In this document: one piece after another, positions 57,658-64,000 of the stretch
Layout of the letters: each line of letters starts with the position of its first letter
How positions within the stretch are numbered: position 1 is the stretch's first letter
Origin: DATFQE01 sp963739085
GTDB lineage: Bacteria > Actinomycetota > Thermoleophilia > Gaiellales > Gaiellaceae
Reading direction: 5' to 3'
Assembly: GCA_963739085.1 (NCBI GenBank)
Contig: CAVTZA010000019.1
Location: forward strand, 155,048-219,047
Length of the DNA stretch: 64,000 bases
Made by a program: the position numbers and the translations under genes
The notes under the pieces: generated by a model
Databases searched by the model: none
The model's input: only the letters and a program-made list of their open reading frames with translations
Told to the model about the DNA's origin: nothing

Positions 57658-57673
57658 GTACCATCCTGCGGCG

Positions 57674-58849
57674 ATGGAGCTCGCAATCGCCGGCGCCCTG
57701 CTCGCGGCCGCGATCGTCTTCGCGATCGTCGGCTGGATCATGCTCCGAAAAGGCACCGAGCGTGCGCGCGACGTCGACCGCTCGCTCGCGGAGGCCCGTG
57801 CGCAGCTTGACGAGCTCGTGGCCCACGAGGTCGAGCAACGCGCGGCCGAGCTCGACGGCCTGCTGAGCCGGGCGAGAGCCGACTCGTTGTCGGCGTACGC
57901 CGAGGAAGAACGGCGGATCGCGTCGGAGCGGAGGTCGCTCGTCGTCGAGCGCGAGCGCGACGCGGGTGCCAAGCTCGCCGACGCGCTCGCAACCGTGCAG
58001 CGCCAGGTCGAGCAGCGAATCCGCGACTGGCGGAACGACCTCGACCGGACTCAGGCCTCGCTCTCGGAGCAGGTAGCGCGGCTCGGCGAGCGCCAGCGTG
58101 AGCTGGTGACGAAGCTCGAAGCCCGGCTCGCGGCCGAGAGCCAGCGTCTCGCCGCCGCGGCCGATGAACAGAAAGCGGAGATCTCCCGGCTGCGCACCGA
58201 GTTCGAGCAGGCGGTGGCCGCGTCGGTCGCGTCGGTCTCCGGCGAGCTCGACGCCCATGCCGCCGAACGCCGGCGCGCGCTGCGGGAGGTCGGGGAGCAG
58301 CTCGCGAAGCGGGAGCACGGTTTCTCAGAGCGGATCGTGCGCGAGGAAAGCGAGGCAGCCGGCCGGATCAAGGCGTCGTTCGCGGACATCGAGCGGCGCC
58401 AGGTCGCGAAGCTCGAGCGCGTCGTCGAACGTGCCTCGGAGCGCTTCGGGGAGGCGGCCAACGTCCAGTTCGACAGCACGATCAAGGCCGCGCGCGAGGA
58501 CGCCGCGCGGCGGCTCGGCCGCGAGCTCGACCGCGCGGTGCAGCAGTTCACGCGCGAGGCGGAGAACGTGCTCGGGGAGCAGCTCGCCCATGCCGGCAAC
58601 GCCGGCGCCTCGCGCCTCGAGAAGAAGCTCGCACGGATCACGGCGGCTCTCGAACGCCAGCGCGACGAGTTCCTCGCCGCGCTCGAGCGGCGCCTGCTGG
58701 ACGTCGAGCAAGACGTGAAGCAGCGACTCGAGCAGCTGTCGGCCGAGGGCGAGGCCGAGCGCGAGGTCCTCGAGGGCCGCCTCGCCGAGGTCAGCCGCCG
58801 CCTCGAGAACACGGCTGCGGCCCTTGAAGACCGTCTGACGCGCCGCTGA
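57674..58849 (+). CDS. Single-helix membrane protein with long coiled coil
   Basis: 391 residues. One N-terminal helix (ELAIAGALLAAAIVFAIVGW IML) is followed by about 360 residues of heptad-rich helix, high in Glu, Arg, Ala, Leu (e.g. QRRQ/QVEQRIRDWRNDLDRT, EREVLEGRLAEVSRRLENTA). No enzymatic domain. The layout recalls RmuC- or DUF1640-type cytoplasmic coiled-coil proteins without the nuclease part. Probably a cytoplasmic rod tethered to the membrane. A 10-base inverted repeat 13 bp after the stop may terminate transcription. Confidence 0.7.
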   Translation: MELAIAGALLAAAIVFAIVGWIMLRKGTERARDVDRSLAEARAQLDELVAHEVEQRAAELDGLLSRARADSLSAYAEEERRIASERRSLVVERERDAGAKLADALATVQRQVEQRIRDWRNDLDRTQASLSEQVARLGERQRELVTKLEARLAAESQRLAAAADEQKAEISRLRTEFEQAVAASVASVSGELDAHAAERRRALREVGEQLAKREHGFSERIVREESEAAGRIKASFADIERRQVAKLERVVERASERFGEAANVQFDSTIKAAREDAARRLGRELDRAVQQFTREAENVLGEQLAHAGNAGASRLEKKLARITAALERQRDEFLAALERRLLDVEQDVKQRLEQLSAEGEAEREVLEGRLAEVSRRLENTAAALEDRLTRR

Positions 58850-58861
58850 CCGCGAGAAAAG

Positions 58862-58903
58862 GTGGGCGCCCCGCTTAGACGGAGGCATGCGCAGGGCGCC
58901 CAC
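58862..58903 (+). terminator. Possible terminator after the coiled-coil gene
   Basis: GTGGGCGCCC (58862-58871) and GGGCGCCCAC (58894-58903) form a perfect 10-base stem with a 22-base loop. A 12-base palindrome GCCCAGCTGGGC follows at 58919-58930. The rest of the gap up to 59083 shows no gene. Confidence 0.45.
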
Positions 58904-59083
58904 GGCCTCACTGAAAGGGCCCAGCTGGGCGAGTTCGCGGACCCAGACCCTTTACGCGCGAGCCCGCGCGGTCGGATCACTACGAGCTGTAGTCGAGCGC
59001 TCCGACCTACTCACGACCACGTGACGCGCCGCCCGGTCAGCTCCGCTAGCGTCCCGCGGTCCTGCGGAAAAAAGGGGGCCCTC

Positions 59084-61114
59084 TTGCTCGTCTACCGCGC
59101 GGCGCTCGTCGCCGCAGCAGCAGCTCTCGCCTTTCCGGGAATCGCACTCGCCGGCACGAAGGCCGGACAGCCGTTCCCGACCAACCTCGACACCGTGCCG
59201 GACGCCACCCAGGCGACAGGCCTCCGGATCGACCTGCCGATGCCGAACTGCACGGCACGTCCGAGCGACTGTGCCGACGTCACGGTTCTGAACACCCTCG
59301 ACGGCTTCAACATCCAGCCGCGAATCTCGATCCCGTTCAGCGCGCCGATCGACGTCTCGACCGTTTCGGCCAAGACGCTGTTCCTCGTCGGGCCGGGCGG
59401 GCAGGTGATCGGCCCGAACCAGCTGGTCTGGGAGCCGGGCGCGAACACGCTGCACGTCGAGAGCGACCAGCAGCTCGACCAGGCCACCACCTACCTGCTC
59501 GTGCTCACGCGCGACGTTCGCGACAGTGACGGCGACCGGCTCGACAAGACGAACTTCCGTCATGACCTGAACTACGGCCAGACCAAGGATCCGGCCGCGA
59601 AGGCGTATCGCAAGGCGCTGCTCGACGCGCTTCCGATGGCGATGGCCGGCGGCGCGAACCCGAGCGACATCGCCGACGCGAGCCTGTTCACGACCCAGTC
59701 GATCACAGCGATCTCGAAGAAGATCCGGGCGCAGCTGACCGGCGGCGAGCCGAACTTCTCGCTCGGCACCGGCGGCGAGCGCACGGTCTTCCCGCTCTCG
59801 TCGGTCACGGCGGTCACCTGGAGCCGCCAGGTCACGACGACGCCGACCTTCACCACAGGCGGCCTCTTCCTGCCGCTGCTCGCCGGCGTCGGCACGATCG
59901 GCTTCGGCACCTACGCGTCGCCGGACTACGAGACGGCCGGCAAGGTCATCCCGGCCGTCGGCACCGCGACCGGCACGCCCGTGGCTCAAGGAACGAATCA
60001 GGTGCAGTTCACCGTCTTCCTGCCGGCGGGGGCGGCGCCCGCGGGCGGCTGGCCCGTCGCGATCTTCGGCCACGGATTCACCGACTGGAAGAACGGCGCA
60101 CCGCCGGCGGTCGCTGGAACACTTGCGCGGAACGGCATCGCATCGGTCGCGATCAACGTCGTGGGCCACGGCGGCGGCCCGCTCGGCACATACGCGATTA
60201 GCCGCGTCGGCCTGCCGTCCGTCACGTTGCCGCTCGGCGGACGCGGGATCGACCAGGACGGCAACGGGACGATCGACTCGACCGAAGGCGTCAACGCCGC
60301 GCCTCCGAACACGCTCATCGGCAACCGCGACGGGCTCCGCCAGACGACGATCGACCTGATGCAGCTCGTGAAGGTGCTCAAGGGCGGTGTCGACGTGGAC
60401 GGCAACGGCACGGACGACCTCAGCTCGAGCCGGATCTACTACGCCGGCCAGTCGTTCGGCGGCATCTACGGCGCGCAGCTGCTCGGCCTCGAGCCGGACA
60501 TCCGCGCCGGCGTCCCGAACGTGGCAGGTGGGCCGATCATCGAGATCGCCCGGCTGTCGCCGAGCTTCCGCATTCTCGTCGGGCTCTCCCTACTGACGAG
60601 GACTCCGTCGCTCTACAACGCGGTCCCAAACGCTGGGCTCAACAACTTCCACGAGAACATCCCGCTGCGGAATCTGCCGCCCGTCACGGCGTCGGCCGAC
60701 GAAACAGCGATCCAGCAGCTGATCGACCGCACCGAATGGGCTCAGCAGGCCGGAAATCCGGCGGCCTACGCGCCCCACATCACGTCGCCGGTCATTTTCC
60801 AGTTCGCGCGCGGCGACCAGACCGTGCCGAACCCGACCACGTCGGCGATCCTGCGGGCGTGCGGCTGCGCCGACCGGGCGACCCTCTACCGGAACGACCT
60901 CGCCTTCCAGGCCAACCCCGCGGTGAGTAAGAACCCGCACACCTTCCTCACCAACGTCGCCGGGGCCGGTGCGCCCTTCGCGTTCGCGGCTCAGCAGCAG
61001 ATTGCGACGTTCTTCGCGTCCGACGGCGCCACGACCATCGATCCGGACGGGGCCGGGCCGTTCTTCGAGACCCCGACCTCCATGGTCCCCGAAGACCTGG
61101 CGTACATCCCCTAG
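59084..61114 (+). CDS. Secreted alpha/beta hydrolase with Ig-like N-terminal domain and Ca-binding-type loops
   Basis: 676 residues. Signal peptide LVYRAALVAAAAALAFPGIA. N-terminal beta-domain of the SbsA/Big_5 type (ISIPFSAPIDVSTVSAKTLF ... LVLTRDVRDSDGDRLD). Hydrolase domain: VAIFGHGFTDWKNGAPPAVA, AINVVGHGGGPLG, nucleophile elbow IYYAGQSFGGIYGAQLLGL (Ser in GQSFG) and IFQFARGDQTVPNPTTSAIL. Two EF-hand-like loops, DQDGNGTIDSTE and DVDGNGTDDLSS, lie in the lid region. TTG 59084 with AAGGGGG seven bases upstream is the best start. Extracellular ester or polymer hydrolysis is likely. Confidence 0.85.
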   Translation: MLVYRAALVAAAAALAFPGIALAGTKAGQPFPTNLDTVPDATQATGLRIDLPMPNCTARPSDCADVTVLNTLDGFNIQPRISIPFSAPIDVSTVSAKTLFLVGPGGQVIGPNQLVWEPGANTLHVESDQQLDQATTYLLVLTRDVRDSDGDRLDKTNFRHDLNYGQTKDPAAKAYRKALLDALPMAMAGGANPSDIADASLFTTQSITAISKKIRAQLTGGEPNFSLGTGGERTVFPLSSVTAVTWSRQVTTTPTFTTGGLFLPLLAGVGTIGFGTYASPDYETAGKVIPAVGTATGTPVAQGTNQVQFTVFLPAGAAPAGGWPVAIFGHGFTDWKNGAPPAVAGTLARNGIASVAINVVGHGGGPLGTYAISRVGLPSVTLPLGGRGIDQDGNGTIDSTEGVNAAPPNTLIGNRDGLRQTTIDLMQLVKVLKGGVDVDGNGTDDLSSSRIYYAGQSFGGIYGAQLLGLEPDIRAGVPNVAGGPIIEIARLSPSFRILVGLSLLTRTPSLYNAVPNAGLNNFHENIPLRNLPPVTASADETAIQQLIDRTEWAQQAGNPAAYAPHITSPVIFQFARGDQTVPNPTTSAILRACGCADRATLYRNDLAFQANPAVSKNPHTFLTNVAGAGAPFAFAAQQQIATFFASDGATTIDPDGAGPFFETPTSMVPEDLAYIP

Positions 61115-61121
61115 ACGTCCG

Positions 61122-61161
61122 CACAGCCGTGCCCGGGCAATTCGGCCCGGGCACGGCTGTG
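61122..61161 (+). terminator. Strong terminator-like hairpin after the secreted hydrolase
   Basis: Perfect 17-base stem: 61122-61138 pairs with 61145-61161, loop AATTCG, 8 bp after the stop codon. No T-run follows, as in many GC-rich actinobacterial terminators. Confidence 0.75.
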
Positions 61162-61269
61162 ACTCCAAAGTCGGACAGATAGGCCGTTCGGCCCATGCGC
61201 AGCTTGTATCTATGCGCGCAAACTTCGAGCGGGAGGGATCGTCTACGGAAGGACGAACCTGAGACGCGA

Positions 61270-61476
61270 ATGGCTGCGGAAATGACAGAGCTTGCGGAGC
61301 AGTTGCAGACCGAACGCGACAAGGTGGCCAGCTGGCGCCTGCACGTCCTGATCGAGGCCGGCTATCCGCTTCCGCTCGCCGAGCGCATCGCCCACAGCGA
61401 AGCTGACCTGCACCGCGCGGTCGAGCTCGTGAACCAGGGCTGCGACCACAAGACCGCCGCCGAGATCCTGCTCTGA
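61270..61476 (+). CDS. Conserved hypothetical protein, 68 aa
   Basis: MTELAEQLQTERDKVASWRL, then HVLIEAGYPLPLAERIAHSE and VELVNQGCDHKTAAEILL. All-helical and soluble; the GYPLPLAERIA and C-terminal NQGC-x-x-K-x-A-A-x-I-L resemble small actinobacterial UBA-like helical proteins. ATG 61270 is the most sensible start; a longer version from GTG/ATG near 61195 is possible. Ends 20 bp before the xseA promoter. Confidence 0.55.
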   Translation: MAAEMTELAEQLQTERDKVASWRLHVLIEAGYPLPLAERIAHSEADLHRAVELVNQGCDHKTAAEILL

Positions 61477-61496
61477 GGCATCGTCCAACGCCGCGC

Positions 61497-61502
61497 TAGG
61501 CT
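61497..61502 (+). promoter_or_regulatory. Leaderless promoter -10 hexamer for xseA
   Basis: TAGGCT with GGCCTC spacer before GTG 61509; drives xseA-xseB. Confidence 0.55.
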
Positions 61503-61508
61503 GGCCTC

Positions 61509-62729
61509 GTGAAGGTCGAGGCGCTGCAGTACGGCGATCGGAAGGTCTACACGGTCTCCGCCTTCAACCGCGGCGTCGCCGACTGGCTCTCGCGGCTGCC
61601 GACGCTCTGGATCGAGGGCGAGGTCACCGAGCTGAAGCGGCAGGATCGCTGGCAGACCGTCTTCTTCACGCTCAAGGATCCGAACGACGGCGCCTGTCTC
61701 CGCGTGACGATGGGCCGCGGGCGCTTCGACGCGCTCAAGCTCGAGCTCGAGAACGGCCGCCGCGTCCATGTCTTCGGACGGCCGGAGCTGTTCGAGGCGA
61801 AGGGCGACTTCAGCCTGCGGGCGCTCTCGATCGAGCACTTCGGGCTCGGCGACCACCTGGCTGCGCTCGAGCGGCTGAAGACGAAGCTCGCGGACGAAGG
61901 GCTCTTCGACGCTGCGCGGAAACGCCCGCTGCCGCTCTTCCCGCGCCGGGTCGGGCTCGTGACCGGGAACGACGCCGCCGCGAAGCGCGACGTCCTCACC
62001 GCGATCCAGACCCGCTTCCCGCCGGCGCGGGTGCTGGTCGCCGAGACCTACGTGCAAGGCCCCTACGCGGCCGGGGCGATGATCGACGCGCTCGCCGAGC
62101 TGTCCAAGGCGCCGGAGCTCGACGTGATCGTCCTGACCCGCGGCGGCGGGAGCTTCGAGGACCTCCTGCCGTTCAGCGACGAGCGTCTCGTTCGCGCCGT
62201 CGCCGCTTGTCCCGTGCCGGTCGTGTCGGCGGTCGGCCACGAGCAGGACACGCCGTTGTGCGACCTCGCCGCGGATGCCCGTGCGTCGACGCCGAGCGTG
62301 GCGGCGCGCATGGTCGTCCCCGACGCCGACGAGCTCGTCGAGCGGCTCGACCGAGCTCGCGCGGGCCTCGCCCGCGGAGCGCGCCGCACGGTCGAGCGCG
62401 ACCGCGAGCGACTCGAGCGGACGCGAGAACGCCTGCGCAGGGCACCGGGTCTCGTCGTCCAACGCGACCGCGAGCGGCTCGACCGCTGGCACGAACGGCT
62501 GAGGCGCGCGCCCGCGCTGATCGTCGAACGCAGATCGGCGCGGCTCGAGCAGGCGGCGGGCAAGCTTCGCGCGCTCGCGCCGCAAGCCACGCTCGAGCGC
62601 GGGTACGCGATCGTGCGCGCCGGCGACCGCATCCTGCGAGGCACGGGCGGCCTGGAGCGCGACACGCGGGTCGACGTGCAGCTGGCCGACGGCGGCTTCG
62701 GCGCCCGTGTGGAGGACGTCCGCCGATGA
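61509..62729 (+). CDS. xseA: Exodeoxyribonuclease VII large subunit
   Basis: 406 residues. N-terminal OB fold (LWIEGEVTELKRQDRWQTVF, VHVFGRPELFEAKGDFSLRA), catalytic core VGLVTGNDAAAKRDVLTAIQ and DVIVLTRGGGSFEDLLPFSD with VSAVGHEQDTPLCDLAADAR. Next comes an Arg-rich coiled coil (GLARGARRTVERDRERLERT) and the end ERGYAIVRAGDRILRG. With XseB it degrades single-stranded DNA from both ends. The stop overlaps xseB (ATGA). Confidence 0.96.
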   Translation: MKVEALQYGDRKVYTVSAFNRGVADWLSRLPTLWIEGEVTELKRQDRWQTVFFTLKDPNDGACLRVTMGRGRFDALKLELENGRRVHVFGRPELFEAKGDFSLRALSIEHFGLGDHLAALERLKTKLADEGLFDAARKRPLPLFPRRVGLVTGNDAAAKRDVLTAIQTRFPPARVLVAETYVQGPYAAGAMIDALAELSKAPELDVIVLTRGGGSFEDLLPFSDERLVRAVAACPVPVVSAVGHEQDTPLCDLAADARASTPSVAARMVVPDADELVERLDRARAGLARGARRTVERDRERLERTRERLRRAPGLVVQRDRERLDRWHERLRRAPALIVERRSARLEQAAGKLRALAPQATLERGYAIVRAGDRILRGTGGLERDTRVDVQLADGGFGARVEDVRR

Positions 62730-62923
62730 GCGAGTTGACCTTCGAGAGCGCGCAGCACGAGCTGGAGCAGATCGTCGAGCGGCTGGAAACCGGTCAGGCG
62801 CCGCTCGACGAGACCATCAAGCTCTGGGAGCGCGGCGAGGAGCTGTACGCGTTCTGCCGAGCGCAGCTCGATGCGGCGCACGGCAAGATCGAGGAACTCG
62901 CGCGCCGCCAGGGAGCAGCTTAG
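62726..62923 (+). CDS. xseB: Exodeoxyribonuclease VII small subunit
   Basis: 65 residues: LTFESAQHELEQIVERLETG, QAPLDETIKLWERGEELYAF and CRAQLDAAHGKIEEL, the exact XseB pattern. Small helical partner that assembles several copies around the XseA coiled coil. ATG overlaps the xseA stop by four bases. Confidence 0.96.
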   Translation: MSELTFESAQHELEQIVERLETGQAPLDETIKLWERGEELYAFCRAQLDAAHGKIEELARRQGAA

Positions 62924-62934
62924 AATCGCCTCCC

Positions 62935-63348
62935 GTGAGCGCGCCGGTCGAACTCGTCCAGGGTGTACCGCTCTTCGCCGACCTCGATCGCCGCGAGCTT
63001 CGGGAGCTGGCCAGCTCGATGAAGGAGCGCACCTTCAAAGAGGGTCAGGCGATCGCGGTCGAGGGCCAGGCCGGCATCGGCTTCTTCCTCATCGCCGATG
63101 GGACCGCCACGGTGTCCCAGGGCGGCGAGGACCGGGCCAAGCTCGGCCCCGGTGATCATTTCGGCGAGATCGCGCTCATCGACGACGGCGTCCGCACGGC
63201 GTCCGTCACTGCCGACTCCCAGCTGAAGGCCTACGGCTTGACGTCGTGGGAGTTCAAGCCGCTCGTCGAGTCGAATGCCACCATCGCCTGGAAGCTGCTC
63301 AGAACGATGGCCACACGCCTGCGCGAGGCCGAAAGCCGCTCCCGCTAG
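62935..63348 (+). CDS. Cyclic nucleotide-binding domain protein
   Basis: 137 residues, a single cNMP (cap-ED) domain: LVQGVPLFADLDRRELRELA, FKEGQAIAVEGQAGIGFFLI, GPGDHFGEIALIDDGVRTAS (the GEIAL/M-x-x-x-x-R-x-A phosphate-binding cassette) and AYGLTSWEFKPLVESNATIA. No DNA-binding helix-turn-helix, so it is a sensor or adaptor rather than a Crp/Fnr regulator. TAGAAT lies eight bases before GTG 62935. Confidence 0.85.
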   Translation: MSAPVELVQGVPLFADLDRRELRELASSMKERTFKEGQAIAVEGQAGIGFFLIADGTATVSQGGEDRAKLGPGDHFGEIALIDDGVRTASVTADSQLKAYGLTSWEFKPLVESNATIAWKLLRTMATRLREAESRSR

Positions 63349-63910
63349 GCCGTGTCCTCGAGCTCGAGCAGCGCCTCGTAGACCGCCAGCGACGCGTCCG
63401 CCATGCGCGCTGCGAGCGCGTCGACCCAGTCCGGCGCACCGTCGGCACGAACACCACGCCGCGCCGGTTCACGTTCAGCGAGAGTTCCTCGACGACTCGC
63501 TCTGCAGCCTGGAGCCAGTCCTGAGGCTTCCCGGCCAGCCGGACCGCGTTGCCGCCGTCGCTGATGACGAACCTGTGCATGCGCTTCTTGACGAAGACCT
63601 CAACCGGCTGGCCCTCGGTGTAGCGCAGGTCGTACGGGACCGCGACTTCGCCGAGCTCAATCCCGCTGAGCGCCGTGAGACCGGTTGGCCGGCACGCACG
63701 CCTGAACGCGGCCCACGACGCATGACCGTGCTCGACGGCGATGACGTACTGAGCATCGCTAAGCGCAAAACGCTCACGCGCTCGGCTACCGAGCACGGCC
63801 TCGGCGCGTCGAAGCGCGGCACGGTCGCCTTCGCGAAAAGCACGCACGAATGCCTTGGCGTCCTTGCGGTAGTGCTCGAGGTCGGGACGAGCGGAAAGCT
63901 CCGGGTGCAC
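63345..63910 (-). CDS. Ankyrin-protein-like N-terminal domain protein, frameshifted
   Basis: About 188 residues after repair. ARPDLEHYRKDAKAFVRAFR, GDRAALRRAEAV and SDAQYVIAVEHGHASWAAFR match the N-terminal region found before ankyrin repeats in some soil bacteria (PDLxxYRxxAK ... ALxxAQ...GFxSW), here without ankyrin repeats. A second half has RYTEGQPVEVFVKKRMHRFV, AAERVVEELSLNVNRRGVVF. The frame breaks near 63441-63450; one added base joins ADGAPDWVDALAARMADASL and YEALLELEDTA (566 nt, one short of a multiple of three). GTG 63910 has GGAGGAATC upstream, but the frame stays open to the window edge. Confidence 0.65.
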
Positions 63911-64000
63911 GACGATTCCTCCTTCGCGTCGCCCGGCGTCCGCTTCAACGGGCGGAAAGAGGTCGTCTATGAGGAGCTTCTCGGACGAGGTGGGAACGTC

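Noticed and set aside
1..64000. CRISPR arrays, tRNA/rRNA genes, insertion sequences, prophage
   Set aside because: No regularly spaced direct repeats, no cloverleaf-like sequence, and no transposase, integrase or phage structural gene were found.
63911..64000. Plus-strand coding segment at the right edge
   Set aside because: An open plus frame exists but has no start and overlaps the ribosome-binding region of the minus-strand gene at 63910; insufficient evidence.

Overview
The window is GC-rich, densely packed bacterial DNA with many GTG and TTG starts, short TGATG/GTGA/ATGA gene overlaps and leaderless-type promoters. Gene content (glmS-glmM-rpsI-rplM block, HPPD/homogentisate pathway, FabL-type reductase, long-chain GMC oxidoreductase, many SDRs) points to an actinomycetote, most likely a soil Thermoleophilia/Gaiellales-type organism. 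That placement is inferred from style and content, not from a marker search.

Layout. 1-13.9 kb: enoyl-ACP reductase fabI, a large secreted subtilase, redox proteins, then a minus-strand run acpS - nnr - alr - tRNA nucleotidyltransferase-like gene, and a CPA1 antiporter. 13.9-19.3 kb: DUF4395 protein, an SDR, and the rplM-rpsI-glmM-glmS block (ribosomal proteins and amino-sugar synthesis). 19.4-26.7 kb: a membrane/cupredoxin cluster, an MFS transporter, a uracil-DNA glycosylase-like protein, a GMC oxidoreductase and a phospholipase-D-fold protein. 27-39 kb: core metabolism: guaB-guaA, a PfkB kinase, a D,D-carboxypeptidase, a LysM protein, pyrF, HU, a Roadblock protein with pyrE, then murI-rph-mgtC-rdgB as one overlapping operon. 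39-46 kb: DUF72, a hydrolase, a HhH-GPD glycosylase, a dehydrogenase, a GNAT and a HAD. 44.3-49.5 kb: tyrosine/homogentisate catabolism (hmgA, a fumarylacetoacetase-family gene, hpd) interleaved with a membrane protein and a CDF transporter. 49.5-64 kb: a DHA2 transporter, an aminoglycoside-phosphotransferase-fold kinase with an internal duplication, EamA, fabL, proline dehydrogenase, a methyltransferase/membrane/coiled-coil trio, a secreted hydrolase, xseA-xseB and a cyclic-nucleotide-binding protein.

The most unusual feature is a dispersed intergenic element of about 165 bp (4260-4422, 19384-19553, and 30133-30299 on the minus strand). Its ends form a long helix whose sequence differs between copies but whose pairing is kept; five internal arms and the outer helix are conserved largely through G.U pairs in a single orientation. 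This looks like a structured RNA or an RNA-like mobile element that I cannot assign to a known family. A second repeat, twin hairpins around GGGTCAGACCC, fills two convergent intergenic gaps (36143-36270, 40099-40243).

Ten genes, several of them normally essential, carry single reading-frame breaks, and one SDR has lost its start codon. The breaks restore cleanly with one-base (or small) changes, so assembly or base-calling error is the leading explanation. No tRNA, rRNA, CRISPR array, insertion sequence or prophage was seen.
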